A stretch of 64,000 nt of DNA from Xestospongia muta (GCA_963693285.1 OY848918.1:12448960-12512959); one strand, 5' to 3'; positions 21,720 through 33,984 are shown, counted from the first letter of the stretch. Made by a program: numbers and translations. The notes: generated from the letters alone by a model not told the origin.

Positions 21720-22620
21720 GTCCATAGTTTTTGATAAGTTGAACACATCTTCCATCACGTTTTTCTTCTTTTTCATGTAGTTCTATTTTTACACCTATAA
21801 ACACAACTTTGCTAACTGTAGTCAAATATTTTATCTGCTATGTAATCTTTGGCTTTAAATTCTATTTTCTGGCATCTTTAATTTATTTTATTGATTTCAC
21901 TTCTCTCTTTTCCTTCAAGTTTTTTTTTTCATTTTTAATATAAACTGCTTCAAAATCATCAGTAAAATAAATAAGAGAATTGAAGTGTGTGGCATTTTAA
22001 TGTCACCATTTTTATGAATGAGTGTTCATCATTGTTTCTTCATAAAAGTCATCGTTGTCAGGAAAAACCAAAACATTTCTCAGAAACAAAACTTGAGTCA
22101 CTTCTAGGACTACTTTCAAAAGCAGTGACATAGTGTATATCAGTACAATCATATATCTTGCCCAGTGAGTTAGGAAGATAAAAATAAGCTGATGTACTAT
22201 AGAACTACCAATGATTACTATTGCAGGAATGTGCCATGAATGGTACTAATGTTCCATATACCAGAAATTTAGTGTACAGAAATGCATTGTATGTATCTAT
22301 ACAACTACAATTTTGTCATTTAAATAAGAAGAATAGCAAAACAAGTACTTTAATGTATTATACGTTATGATGTGAAGAATATTTATTCTATAGCATTATA
22401 CTATAAGCCGTGATTTATGTCATACCTTCAGTAAGAGAAGTCTGATCCAGACATTGACACCACTCCTCTCTCACTTTCTCTAAAATGAGATCATCTCCTG
22501 GAAAGGCATGTTGTGTGAATGCCTTAAACTTGAAATAATGTATTCATTGCCAATAAAAAGACTAGTACTGACTTCACCAGCATTGAAGGCAGTTGTACTT
22601 AGTAGGCTCACCTCCTATAA
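21720..22620 (-). pseudogene. Unrecognised two-exon gene fragment, copy 2
   Basis: Copy of the fragment at 16395-17330 with the same acceptor and donor signals and a few substitutions. Neither copy has a first exon. I do not recognise the protein. Confidence 0.4.
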
Positions 22621-22684
22621 AAACAAAAATAACATTAATAATGTATGTACCTTAAAATGATAAATACAATTATTCACATTAGAA

Positions 22685-22870
22685 TGAAGAAATGAATGGA
22701 TAGATAGATGACTGGTTAAATGGCTGGATAGATAGATGACTGGTTAAATGGATGGATGAATAGATGATTGTTAAATGGATGGATAGATGGATAATTGGGT
22801 GGATGGATGAATGAATGCTTTGATGGATGGATGAATGGACAGATAAAAAAATGAGTGGGTGGATGGAAAG
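22685..22870. repeat. GATG/GATA-rich tandem repeat
   Basis: Related to the array at 17395-17770 but shorter. Confidence 0.85.
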
Positions 22871-23914
22871 ACAAAAAGAATACTACAGAGTCACACTAAT
22901 CATAATAGTCATATAGTCATATTAGTCATATTAGTTATAGTAAACCCAAAAAATTGTGTTAACATGGCCCACCACTGTTAATCACAGTGTAGTAGCATTC
23001 TGTAGCAACTTGTTTATGTGAACATGAACCAGTATCACTACTAGTGAATTAGAAAACTCCAATGGATTGATCAATTAACTATATATATGTATGGTGATCT
23101 CTATAATGTTAAAGAAGTGCATGTAGTTGACAAGTATAATATATTGCTATTATAACAATACACATTGACAACCACATTTAGAATTCATATGATGTTTGCT
23201 AATAGGTCAAGCAAACAATTAATTATAGCAATAAGTCTTGACAGCTAATGAAACTACCTAATTATTGTAAGTGTGAAGAAATGATGGTATTATTCAAATT
23301 GTATGATGCCTGTTTACCAATATTAATCATCAGTATGGAGCCACAAAGGCCTTTTGATCAATAATAATTGATTAGCCTGAAACAAGTTGGTTAATTATTA
23401 TGAAGACAGTAGACATAATCATAGTTGTGCATGAAGGTAATTTCAATGATAATATTTATTATTGCTAATGTAACTGTTTAATCAGACCTCTTTCCCTTGA
23501 AATTAATCAAAAATTACTAATATAATTGAAACCTTCTGGGGCTTTTGAAGAACAAAATAGTCAATTATATTTTTTTGCATAAACTTGCTCTCTATGGTCA
23601 ATTCATAACTCTCTAGCTCATACTAAGTCATATAAAAATACGGAAAAAATACCATTGAAATTGCTGCAATTTGCCACATACAACTGTAATCTTTCTAATT
23701 ATATTCAATAGAAAGTAGAAATCACTGCAAGAAAGTATAAGAATACCTGAGAAACTACATGAAATGTTTACTGGCACTTGAGGTAAGTGTTGATAAGTGG
23801 TCAATGGATTTAATTAACACAATCTACAAAAATAGGACAGTTATAAAAATAGTCATATATGATAAAAATATAGACACCAATAACTTTTAAATCAATAAAA
23901 TAATGAAACAAAGC
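22871..23914. repeat. Spacer containing the left arm of a large inverted duplication
   Basis: The stretch from about 23230 through the transposase remnant to about 24500 recurs in reverse orientation at about 34000-35180. No gene is seen. Confidence 0.65.
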
Positions 23915-24620
23915 TTATTGATCATCATCACTGCTTTCACTATTACTGACAATCTGTTTCATTCTCACTTTTACTTATTTCATTATCAGATTCATCACTT
24001 TTAACTTGTATACAAAAGTCTTCAACCAAATGATCTTCCAAATGATTAGCTTTTCAAAAGTAATCTTCAACTTTCTTTCTAACATGTTTGACATTTTTTT
24101 CCATTCCATAAATGTTAATTTATTAAATCCTTAATACATTTAACAGTTGTCAGTTATTCTTGTAATCCTTGATGTAACCTTTGATCAGAGACCATCACAA
24201 AATCAGAGTGATTGAACTTAAATTGATAAGGTGAATATCACCTGCTGACTTTGCCATCTCGTAAAATGTTTATTTTGACTGTGGGATTACTGGAATGTAA
24301 TAACACCAACAGTTTATGTTTAATAGGATGTTGCTTTCTTCTAAACACTGGGTATGATAGGATACATTATCCATTAAGATCAAATGATTAAGTGGTATAT
24401 TTGACATTAATGTATTATCAAACATTTTTTCAGACGTAGTTGTGTTCATTTTGTCATGACGGTTATCAATTGCTTTTTTACTCAAACATTCTTACTTTCT
24501 GCATGCAATATTATCAACCAGCTTCCCTCTTCCCTTTAGTGAATGTATGCATAAAGTCTTTTATTACATCTAATCTGCTTCAACCCATGTTTGCTCTTCA
24601 CCGATATTAGGATTGGCCAA
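23915..24620 (-). mobile_element. DDE_3 transposase remnant, copy c
   Basis: The best preserved minus-strand copy: a 71-codon frame (24270-24485) runs through SNIPLNHLILMDNVSYHTQ and LEESN. Further parts are recognisable downstream but broken. No inverted repeats defining the element ends were found. Confidence 0.7.
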
Positions 24621-24697
24621 GGTCTCTCATTCAAATACACAGCAGAACACTCAGATCAGATCAAATCCCAAAAATTAAAGGTAGATGGTATGAGAAT

Positions 24698-24845
24698 CAA
24701 TGATGCATGTGTACTAATGTAATACCTTCAGCATATTAAGGCTGCAAATATATATATACATGTTCTACTGAGCAATGATGCATGTGTACTAATGTAATAC
24801 CTTCAGCATATTAAGGCTGCAAATATATATACATGTTCTACTGAG
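24698..24845. repeat. Tandem duplication in the 3' flank of copy 5
   Basis: Two adjacent units of 75 and 73 bp, each starting CAATGATGCATGTGTAC and ending GTTCTACTGAG. The other tandem units have one. Confidence 0.85.
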
Positions 24846-25172
24846 CATGTGGCTTTTACACTGCAATTTCTGCTGTGGTAAGTCATATTTTAGACGTGTG
24901 CACAATGTTACCATGGAATGTTAGACCAACATAAATAGTGGCTGTTGTGAAAAGCTGCACCTCTTAGCAGCTATCCACATGTACATTCTAATTCCATAAC
25001 CACCCAGTCAGGTCTATATATTTTTTATTTTTAAAATTTCATTAAACATTTGAAGTTGGGAAATTGCATACAATCAACTATTTTCTACAAAACCGAAAAA
25101 ATTTTAGTACAAAATGAGGATTTACTAACTAGTTCCTACAAAAAGTAACTAGTTCAGTAATACTTGGTTCAT

Positions 25173-26204
25173 TTATGCACCGTATTTCTTAATGACGTAA
25201 ATAGTTGTATCGTAGTATGACTTGGTCATACGAGTACCACTGTTTGTTCCTTGATAGACACCATAGGCATGTACACCAATGATGGTGTTCACTCCATTCC
25301 TGTTATAGTAGACACCACTGCCACTGTTACCACCATAAGTATCACATGTGTACCTCAGACGTTTATCTTCAACTATAGCAAGAGGACAATTGGTACCATA
25401 GAGACACCATTTTGGGAGATCTGCAGGGTAGCCATAGATATAGATGGTTGTTGAAATAGCTGGAGGAGTCAAGTAAGTAAAACTCATTGAGACTGGTGAG
25501 GGAGTATTGACAATGATCCAGCCAATATCATTTTCAGGACGTGGATTGGTAATCCATGCGTTAATGGTAATAGCGGTTTTCCATACGTGCTTTATCCCTT
25601 TATTTGGATCACAGTCCTTTGCACGTAGGACATCTAACTTATCGTACCATCCACTGCTGCCATGGACACAATGACCTGCAGTTAGGACAGTCTTTGGAGC
25701 TACGAATGTTCCAGTACATCCTAGAACAACACGTCCAATAGCTGTAAAAGGAAAACGGTTTGGAACTTGCCGTTGCCGTTGGTCGGTTCCAATAACAGAA
25801 CGTTTCTCAGCCAGTTTCTCTAGCGATTTTTCTATAACAAAATCAGTGTGTGTAGGTAGTTGCTCATCAGTGTGTGTAGGTAGTTGCTCATCAGTGTGTG
25901 TAGGTAGTTGCTCATCATCAGGATGTATTCCATCTTCGTTATGTTCTTTTGTGTAGAAAAGTCTCTCCACCTCTTCTAGTGATCCAGTATATTCATATCC
26001 ATCTTTGGTCACCATAACAAGCCGAAGACCCTCCAGATATTCATCTGTGCCCTCAGAAGGTGCTGCTTTATCACTAAATTCGACAGGCATACCAATGATG
26101 TTCTTTATAGGAGAGAACTGAATCTTTCTCCATCCAGCAGGTCGAGCATCGATGCACCCCCAAAGGAGAACAGACATGGACAACATGAAAGCTATTAACG
26201 TCAT
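25173..26204 (-). CDS. Secreted glutamyl-endopeptidase-like serine protease, copy 5
   Basis: Single-exon gene, 343 residues from the ATG at 26204. Signal peptide 1-20, conserved propeptide, AEKR ending at R135, mature start SVIG, triad H178, D226 and S294, and H312 as putative P1-binding His. Two things are odd. The linker before the processing site holds three tandem copies of DEQLPTHT (25845-25916), where other copies have one. A net one-base deletion near 26225 places an upstream ATG (26264) in frame, so a 363-residue form with 20 extra N-terminal residues is possible. I prefer 26204 because the upstream ATG lies only about 25 bp from the TATA box and would put the signal peptide inside the chain. 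Confidence 0.92.
   Translation of the reverse strand: MTLIAFMLSMSVLLWGCIDARPAGWRKIQFSPIKNIIGMPVEFSDKAAPSEGTDEYLEGLRLVMVTKDGYEYTGSLEEVERLFYTKEHNEDGIHPDDEQLPTHTDEQLPTHTDEQLPTHTDFVIEKSLEKLAEKRSVIGTDQRQRQVPNRFPFTAIGRVVLGCTGTFVAPKTVLTAGHCVHGSSGWYDKLDVLRAKDCDPNKGIKHVWKTAITINAWITNPRPENDIGWIIVNTPSPVSMSFTYLTPPAISTTIYIYGYPADLPKWCLYGTNCPLAIVEDKRLRYTCDTYGGNSGSGVYYNRNGVNTIIGVHAYGVYQGTNSGTRMTKSYYDTTIYVIKKYGA
25845..25916 (-). repeat. 24-bp coding tandem repeat, three units
   Basis: Three identical 24-bp units encode DEQLPTHT three times in the propeptide linker of protease copy 5. Confidence 0.95.
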
Positions 26205-26288
26205 TTTAAATGTTGCAAAAGATACGGCGATTTCAAAATTCCTTAAAAAGCTGGTTGAGCACATGATGAGCTGGTGGTTTGTCTTCTC

Positions 26289-26387
26289 TTATATACTGAT
26301 CTAGTGACCTCTGATCAGTGGTATCATGCTATGAAGGGAGTGACATAGTACAATGAAAACATGTATGAGGTGACTTGAGTTATATAA
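26289..26387 (-). promoter_or_regulatory. Type B promoter of protease copy 5
   Basis: TATA box at about 26289-26296 and the ACTCAAGTCACCTCAT block within 26363-26387. Confidence 0.6.
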
Positions 26388-26508
26388 CGTAGTTCAGACT
26401 AGTAGTCTCCTTTATTGTATATGGATGTTGCCATACTGTATAAGCATAGGTGTATGAGGACTACAAGGATAAGATATGATTGTAATATTGAAATATCAAA
26501 TATAACTA

Positions 26509-27121
26509 TTAATCATTGAATATTCCAAAATAGTGTTTCCTTTCAGACTTATGGGACACAAATTCCTTTACTATTTGTTTAATATCTAGAGACTCCGTTA
26601 AAGCTTTGTGAACATGAAGTAATATGCAATTATTAAGTCTTAGTTCTGACATAGTAGATCGCATATATGTCATTAGTAGTCGTCTAAGGGCTGAAAATGA
26701 TCTTTCTGAGGCACATGCTGTTATTGGAACAACTTCACTTAATTTCAACATTCCACTACATCCACCCTTTAATAATTTGAATCTGGTCATTCTGGTGATG
26801 ATATCTCAAAAGCTGCTTAGATCAACAGTGAAGGTATCTGTTGCCTTCTGACTTTTTCCAGCATCATTGATATCAGATGTCTTCAAAAAGGGCTTGATTT
26901 CACCTTATAGTGAATAGACAAATAACTTGAACTATAACCCAGAGAGTCGGTCAAGCACTTCCCCTTTGGTCACATCTAGCAAACCACCAGTTACTCTGTT
27001 TAATCTCTCACTGCACGACTACAAATATGCTAATCCAACAAGCTTTTCTCAAACAATAATATTTCATTGTGAGTTGAAGATTTTACTTTTGTCCATTCAT
27101 TATCATGATTGGACTTCATAA
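26509..27121 (-). mobile_element. hAT transposase C-terminal fragment, copy d
   Basis: The 93-codon frame (26509-26790) has SERSFSALRRLLMTYMRS, SELRLN and FVSHKSERKHYF. The upstream TGA after LSSF is shared with copies b and c. The weaker upstream part, as in copy b, runs to about 27121. Confidence 0.75.
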
Positions 27122-27960
27122 ATGTTTAGCAATTACTTGAACAATCTTATCTCTCTTTCAACTGCTCTCTTGTACTCTTTCAACAGGTATACAGGTGATC
27201 TTGCAGATGCGACACTTAATAATTATATTCTTTATTAAGTAGATTTTATACAATATGCCATTGAGATGGTCCATTGTTATTTTATCTTTTAGTTTCATTT
27301 GTTTTAACAATTACTCTATACCAGAACAGTAATATGTCTTAAAATCTAATAATGTCATAATGATGTCAAGATAGGGCAAGTTGTACCAAGAAGCATTCCC
27401 ATTTTATTTTGTCGTTATAATAAAATAATTGTTGTCAATAAAATGACATTTCTCAAAGTAAAATGTATTAAGTCTTAAAATTATAATGACACAGGTTTTT
27501 TAGTATTAAAAGAAAAAGTAGAAAAATTAAACAAAATAGGTCAAGTTAATTAATATAGATCAAAAATAACAAAAAAGGTATAGTATTTAATCGTCTTTAA
27601 TATAAACTGCTTCAAAATCATCAGTAAAATAAATAAGAGAACTTGAAGTATGTGGCATTTTAATGTCATCATTTTTTATGAATGAGTGTTCATCTTTGTT
27701 TCTTCATAAAAATCATCGTTGTCAGGAAGAACCAAAACATTTCTCAGAAACAAAACTTGAGTCACTTCTAGGACTACTTTCAAAAGCAGTGACATATTGT
27801 ATATCAGTACAATCACATATCTTGCCCAGTGACTTAGGAAGATAAAAATAAGCTGATGTACTATAGAACTACCAATGATTACTATTGCAGGAATGTGCCA
27901 TGAATGGTACTAATGTTCCATATACCAGACGTTTAGTGTACAGGATGCAATATATGTATC
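27122..27960. repeat. Truncated spacer and fragment of the unrecognised gene, copy 3
   Basis: 27122-27570 repeats the tandem-unit spacer. 27590-27960 repeats only the middle of the fragment at 16640-17010. The tandem array ends here. Confidence 0.6.
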
Positions 27961-27974
27961 TATAAAAATAATGC

Positions 27975-28290
27975 GTGGTAACATGTTTATGTTGGATCAA
28001 TGTTTTGTGGTGACACTGTTCAATGGACCAATGTTTCATTATGGTGACACTGTTATATTGGAACAATGTTTTATGGTAACACTGTTATATTGGATTAATG
28101 TTTCATGGCAACACTGTTACATTGGAACTACTACTACTACTACTAGAACTACTCTCACAGCACGAAATATTAATCCAATGTAACACTGTTATATTGAGTT
28201 AATGTTCCATGCTGATACTGTTCAATAGACCATTGTTTCATAGTGATGCTATTAAGTGGACCAATGCTTCATAATAAGACTGTTAAGCAC
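27975..28290. repeat. Degenerate tandem repeat, about 30-bp unit
   Basis: About eight imperfect units with the pattern TTGGAACAATGTTTCATGG and a following TGACACTGTTATA. Open frames here reflect the repeat. Confidence 0.7.
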
Positions 28291-28645
28291 TACTAAATTA
28301 TGACTTCTAAGTCTAGTGCTATTAATCATTGTCGAATCTAGAAAATAAAAAGTAAATGTAAATAAGTAAAATAAATAAAATAAAAAAATAAAAACATAAT
28401 AAAATAATTAAATCTATACCTCCTTGTTTTCCAGAAATTATCATGTAATTATAAGTTACCATCTAATTTCATGTTATCATTTTAATTAGTTCTTCATCAC
28501 AATAATTCTGCAAGAACAAACTTGTGACCTGGTTGGTCTGTCTTTAAGCATTTGACAAGGTGGATTGCTCACTTTGGTAGACTTATACAGCATAGACTGT
28601 TGGATGCAACATATGCAATGATAGAGACAGCTAGTCTAAAGTATG

Positions 28646-28746
28646 CTATATAACTCAAGTCACCTCATACCCATTTTCATTGTATTATGTCACTCCCTTC
28701 ATAACATGATACCACTGATCAGAGGTCACTAGATCAGTATATAAGA
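28646..28746 (+). promoter_or_regulatory. Type B promoter of protease copy 6
   Basis: The ACTCAAGTCACCTCAT block lies within 28646-28670 and the TATA box (TATATAAG) at about 28738-28746, about 67 bp apart as in the minus-strand copies. Copies 5 and 6 are therefore arranged head to head. Confidence 0.6.
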
Positions 28747-28829
28747 GAAGACAAACCACCAGATCATCATGTGCTCAAACAGCTTTTTAAGGAATTTTGA
28801 AATCGCTCGCATCTTTTGCAACATTTAAA

Positions 28830-29828
28830 ATGGCGTTAATAGCTTTCATGTTGTCCATGTCTGTTCTCCTTTGGGGGTGCATCGATGCTCGACCTGCTGG
28901 ATGGAGAAAAATTCAGTTCTCTCCTATAAAGAACATCATTGGTGTGCCTGTCCAATTCAGTAATAAAGCAGCACCTTCTGAAGGCACAGATGAATATCTG
29001 GAGGGTCTTCGGCTTGTTATGGTGACCAAAGATGGATATGAATATACTGGATCACTAGAAGAGGTGGAGAGACTTTTCTACACAAAAGAACATAACGATG
29101 ATGGAGAAATACCAACACGGCCTCAAGATGAGCAACTACCTACACACACTGATTTTAGTGAGGTTTTAGACAAATCACTAGAGAAACTGGCTGAGAAACG
29201 TTCTGTTATTGGACCTGACCAACGGCAACGACAAGTTCCAAACCGTTTTCCTTTTACAGCTATTGGACGTGTTGTTCTAGGATGTACTGGAACATTCGTA
29301 GCTCCAAAGACTGTTCTAACTGCAGGTCATTGTGTCCATGGCAGCAGTGGATGGTACGATAAGTTAGATGTCCTTCGTGCAAAGGACTGTGATCCAAATA
29401 AAGGGATAAAGCACGTATGGAAAACCGCTGTTACCATTAACGCATGGATTACCAATCCACGTCCTGAAAATGATATTGGCTGGATCATTGTCAATACTCC
29501 CTCACCAGTCTCAATGAGTTTTACTTACTTGACTCCTCCAGCTGTTTCAACAACCATCTATATCTATGGCTACCCTGCAGATCTCCCAAAATGGTGTCTC
29601 TATGGTACCAATTGTCCTCTTGCTATAGTTGAAGATAAACGTCTGAGGTACACATGTGATACTTATGGTGGTAACAGTGGCAGTGGTGTCTACTATAACA
29701 GGAATGGAGTGAACACCATCATTGGTGTACATGCCTATGGTGTCTATCAAGGAACAAACAGTGGTACTCGTATGACCAAATCGTACTACGATACAACTAT
29801 TTACGTCATTAAGAAATATGGTGCATAA
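28830..29828 (+). CDS. Secreted glutamyl-endopeptidase-like serine protease, copy 6
   Basis: Single-exon gene, 332 residues from the ATG at 28830; only a TTG is available further upstream in frame. Signal peptide 1-20, propeptide with KIQFSPIKNIIG, one DEQLPTHT unit, AEKR ending at R124, SVIG mature start. The triad is H167, D215 and S283, with H301 as putative P1-binding His. It differs from copy 2 at only a few positions. A 19-codon upstream ORF (28769-28828) ends one base before the ATG. The 3' flank to about 30130 matches the inverse of the copy 2 to 5 flanks and includes an AATAAA near 29985. Confidence 0.93.
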   Translation: MALIAFMLSMSVLLWGCIDARPAGWRKIQFSPIKNIIGVPVQFSNKAAPSEGTDEYLEGLRLVMVTKDGYEYTGSLEEVERLFYTKEHNDDGEIPTRPQDEQLPTHTDFSEVLDKSLEKLAEKRSVIGPDQRQRQVPNRFPFTAIGRVVLGCTGTFVAPKTVLTAGHCVHGSSGWYDKLDVLRAKDCDPNKGIKHVWKTAVTINAWITNPRPENDIGWIIVNTPSPVSMSFTYLTPPAVSTTIYIYGYPADLPKWCLYGTNCPLAIVEDKRLRYTCDTYGGNSGSGVYYNRNGVNTIIGVHAYGVYQGTNSGTRMTKSYYDTTIYVIKKYGA

Positions 29829-30129
29829 ATGAACCAAGTATTACTGAACTAGTTCCTTACTATTAGGCTTCAGTTTTTGTAGGAACTGAATTTATCCTCA
29901 TTTTGTACTTTTTGTAAAATTCGGTTTTTTTGTGGAAATAATTGATTGTATGCAATTTCAAATATTTTGAATAATGGAGTTAGCTTAATAAACTTTTCCA
30001 GTGTCAAGCTCACACGTAAATAGTTTTATGAAATTTTAAAAATAAAAAATGTTCAGAGCTGACTGGTCTTAAATGTGGTTATGAAATCAGAATGTACAGG
30101 TTGATAGCTCAAGAGGTGCAGCTTTGACT

Positions 30130-32220
30130 TTTCACAGGCGCTATATTATGTTGGTCAAATATTCTACGGTAACATTGTTACCATAGGGTGTAACAATAAA
30201 TTCTAGGGAGTTATGGTTGTGTACAATTGTAGGGAGTTATGATTGTGATACACATATCTAAAACAGGCTCTGATAGTTTGGAATAGATTCCTGTTCCATA
30301 TAATTCATGTAATGAACGAGGAAACAGTTAATGTAAAATGTAAGTCACTTCATTGTAACATATGACACTTCCATTTTCTTTTGTAGTGATATAAAATAAC
30401 TAGTAAACCATATAAGTTCATTGAATGTACTACTTTAAGTATATACTAGCAACCTTTGAGGTGTCTATAATAAACATATAAATCCATTTGGCTTTTTGCT
30501 AGTAGGTTAAAGAAACAATTAGTCATCAGTTAATGAAACTAATAAAAAGATACAATATATATTTAGATTGTTAAGTTCATTGAGTGAATTTTGTAAACAT
30601 GTAAATTTACTATAATTTGTGGCAAATTAATATTAGTCTATGTAAGTAGATACAAGAAAATACCATCAAATATACTATTTATACCCTATATACTAGCAAC
30701 CAAAATATAACATATAAATCCATTTGGTTTTTGCTAGTTGGTTAAGTAAACAATTAAACTAACATGGTTTGTATGATATCAGTTTTGTTAATTCTTTAAT
30801 TTACTAAATTGTCATTTTAGGCTTTTTTTTTATTTTTGTTGCATAGTTTCATGCCATTTTTAGAAACTTGCTTTAAATTAAAATAGGTTGAATTTGAATG
30901 CAATTTGTATGAATTATGTAAATCTGCAAAGTAGTAAGAACTATTGAAATAACAATTCCATTAGTACATTTGTAATCATGTAGTAAGAGATTAAACAGAG
31001 TAACTGGTGGTTTGCAAGATGTGTATTGTTCACTTTTTCAGTAAATTTTTGTTTGGCATATTTTTGTATTTTGTATGTATTTTATTTATTTTTTAATCTA
31101 TCTTCACTATTTATTTTGTCTGTACACATCATGTGCTGTTGCAAATACTAACTGAAATGAAAATTAAATAAAGTGATAATTAAAACCAATGAAGTCTAAA
31201 AATAGAATATAATTGTCTATGTTCTTCTCTCCTTATTTTGTGGTACGGCTACAATGAAGCTGAATCATTAGTTTCAGATATTTCAAGTAATTGAAGATGA
31301 GTTATTGCCACTTGAGGTCCTGTTTGTGGTTTACTAATTATATATGAATATTAATACTAATTACAATTATTAATTAACCTGTTTATGAAATTATGAATAT
31401 TGAATGTCGTAATTACTGTGTATTAATAGGAATTTATTTAGGGAGGTTATTAACTATTCATTAGGTTAATTTGGGTTTTACTATCCATTGGATTTTTATC
31501 ATTGATGTTGATAATTTCACACATCATAATTCTACATAATAATGTTTGTCAATTTTGACTAATACCTACTGACTAAGTTTATATATGACAAAAACAAAGA
31601 TACATCTCCCAGTATGTTTGGAAGCAATCCAGGTCTATACAGTTGGTAAATGTATAATTCTGGAGATGCTCCACATATATGACATTGTTGTGTACAGATT
31701 GAGGATGAAAACAAAACTGTGTGACTAGGGATTTCTTTATACTTCAGTGCATTGACATCAGAAACAACTATACATTTCTTGACTCACTCAAAATAGATTG
31801 AAAAAAGGGAATAGAATATTCTTGATGATAATGGAAGCCCTTTGCTTGATACAACAATACAATAAATCTATAGAACAATCTCTGTTTGGTAGATATGACC
31901 ATTGCTTTGGACATCAACAATGTCTATGAGATTACGAAAAAGATGACAGAGAAAGAGATCAGGGTTCTTTTGCAACTCAGAAAATAGCCAAATGACTCAA
32001 AAAACGTTGAATACAATAGTTAACAATACTAAGTTCCAATGCCTAAGTAACTGTGGTAATGGGTACGATATTTCCTGCCATACTACACTGTTGTAATGCT
32101 AACTGCTATGTATGAAGTAATTGACATGGTAATAATGTTAGTGCCTGATTTGCTAGACTTATACAGTATAGCATGCCAGATGCAACATATACAATGATAG
32201 AGACAGCTAGTCTGAAGTAT
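30130..32220. other. Intergenic, with a dispersed repeat
   Basis: No gene is seen. About 31217-31830 is a diverged copy of the repeat at 44940-45560 and 53540-54050. Two similar blocks near 30475-30530 and 30710-30760 share AACATATAAATCCATTTGG. Confidence 0.55.
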
Positions 32221-32221
32221 G

Positions 32222-32320
32222 TTATATAACTCAAGTCACCTCATACCCATTTTCATTGTTGTATGTCACTCCCTTCATAACATAATACCACTGATCATAG
32301 GTCACTAGATAAGTATATAA
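32222..32320 (+). promoter_or_regulatory. Type B promoter of protease copy 7
   Basis: The ACTCAAGTCACCTCAT block lies within 32222-32246 and the TATA box at about 32314-32320. Confidence 0.6.
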
Positions 32321-32416
32321 GAGAAGAGAAACCAACCAGGTCATCATAAGCTCAACCAGCTGTTTAAAAAATTTCTAAATTGTTCACATCTATTGCTCGC
32401 AACTTTTAGAATTAGA

Positions 32417-33412
32417 ATGGCGTTAATAGCTCAAATGTTGACTATTTCTTTTCTTCTTTGGGGGTCCATCGATGCTCGACCTGCTGGATGGAGAAAGATT
32501 CAGTTCTCTCCTATAACGAACATTATTGGTCTGCCTGTCGAATTCAGTGATAAAGCAGCACCTTCTGAGGGCACAGATGAATATCTGGAGGGTCTTCGAC
32601 TTGTAATGGTGACCAAAGATGGATATGAATATACTGGATCACTAGAAGAGGTGGAGAGGCTTTTCTACACAAAAGAACATAACGATGGAGAAATACCAAC
32701 ACAGCCTCAAGATGAGCAACTACCTACACACACTGATATTAGTAAGGTTCTAGAAAAATCGCTAGAGAAACTGGCTGAGAAACGTTCTGTAATTGGACCC
32801 GACCAACGGCAACGACAAGTTCCAAACCGTTTTCCTTTTACAGCTATTGGACGTATTGTTCTAGGATGTACTGGAACATTCGTAGCTCCAAAGACTGTCC
32901 TAACTGCAGGTCATTGTGTCCATGGCAGCAGTGGATGGTACGATAAGTTAGATGTCCTACGTGCAAAGGACTGTGATCCAAATCAAGGGATAAAGCACGT
33001 ATGGAAAACCGCTGTTACCATTAACGCATGGATTACCAATCCACGTCCTGAAAATGATATTGGCTGGATCATTGTTAATACTCCCTCACCAGTCTCAATG
33101 AGCTTTACATACATGACTCCTCCAGCTGTTTCAACAACCATCTATATCTATGGCTACCCTGCAGATCTACCAAAATGGTGTCTCTATGGTACCAATTGTC
33201 CTCTCGCTATAGTCGAAGATAAACGTCTGAGGTACACATGTGATACTTACGGTGGTAACAGTGGCAGTGGTGTCTACTATAACAGGAATGGAGTGAACAC
33301 CATCATTGGTGTACATGCCTATGGTGTCTATCAAGGAACAAACAGTGGTACTCGTATGACCAAATCGTACTACGATACAACTATTTACGTCATTAAGAAA
33401 TATGGTGCATAA
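32417..33412 (+). CDS. Secreted glutamyl-endopeptidase-like serine protease, copy 7
   Basis: Single-exon gene, 331 residues from the ATG at 32417. The signal peptide (MALIAQMLTISF...GSIDA) differs from the otherwise similar copies 2 to 6. Propeptide, one DEQLPTHT unit, AEKR ending at R123, then SVIG. Triad H166, D214 and S282; H300 is the putative P1-binding His. The propeptide core reads ITNII where the others have IKNII. The upstream ATG of the short leader ORF seen in copies 2, 3, 4 and 6 is mutated. The 3' end repeats TGGCATAAATG just after the stop, and the downstream flank is unlike those of copies 2 to 6. Confidence 0.93.
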   Translation: MALIAQMLTISFLLWGSIDARPAGWRKIQFSPITNIIGLPVEFSDKAAPSEGTDEYLEGLRLVMVTKDGYEYTGSLEEVERLFYTKEHNDGEIPTQPQDEQLPTHTDISKVLEKSLEKLAEKRSVIGPDQRQRQVPNRFPFTAIGRIVLGCTGTFVAPKTVLTAGHCVHGSSGWYDKLDVLRAKDCDPNQGIKHVWKTAVTINAWITNPRPENDIGWIIVNTPSPVSMSFTYMTPPAVSTTIYIYGYPADLPKWCLYGTNCPLAIVEDKRLRYTCDTYGGNSGSGVYYNRNGVNTIIGVHAYGVYQGTNSGTRMTKSYYDTTIYVIKKYGA

Positions 33413-33984
33413 ATGGCATAAATGGACCATACATATTATGTTACTTTTAATTTAGTCTTAGGTCCAGTTTTTGTAGGAACTGAATTTACTGTTAGGCTTT
33501 TCATACTTTGACTTTTGACTTTTATAAAAAAATTTTTTAAGTTATTAAAAAGTGAACTTGAAAATGATTGCATTCAATTTCCCAACTTAAAGTGTGTGGT
33601 TATTGAATGTACAGGTGGGTAATTAAAGATTTGACAGACATACCAACAATGTCCTTCATAGGAGAGAATTGACTTTTTTCTTCCATGTTGACACTGTTTA
33701 GAATGGACCATGTTTCACCATTACATTGGTTAATATTTCATGGTAACATTGTTACCATAGGGAGTTATGATTATGGTACATGTATCTAAAATAGGAACTG
33801 ATAGTTTGGAGTAGATTCAATGACTGTTGGTGTATAGTTCATGTTCCATATAATTCACTTAATGATAATACTTAAACTAATACTTATACTTAAATATACT
33901 GAATAATAAACTAAATAATATAGACCTGTTTTTTTAGAGTAGAAAAGCAACTGATAACTATCATTACAAGATAAACACAACTAC

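Noticed and set aside
27971..28183. Open frames with repeated Met/Leu/Val content on both strands
   Set aside because: They arise from the degenerate 30-bp tandem repeat.
28797..28829. Eleven extra N-terminal codons for copies 2, 3, 4 and 6 and eight for copy 7
   Set aside because: The extension begins at TTG, not ATG. The ATG inside gives a normal signal peptide.
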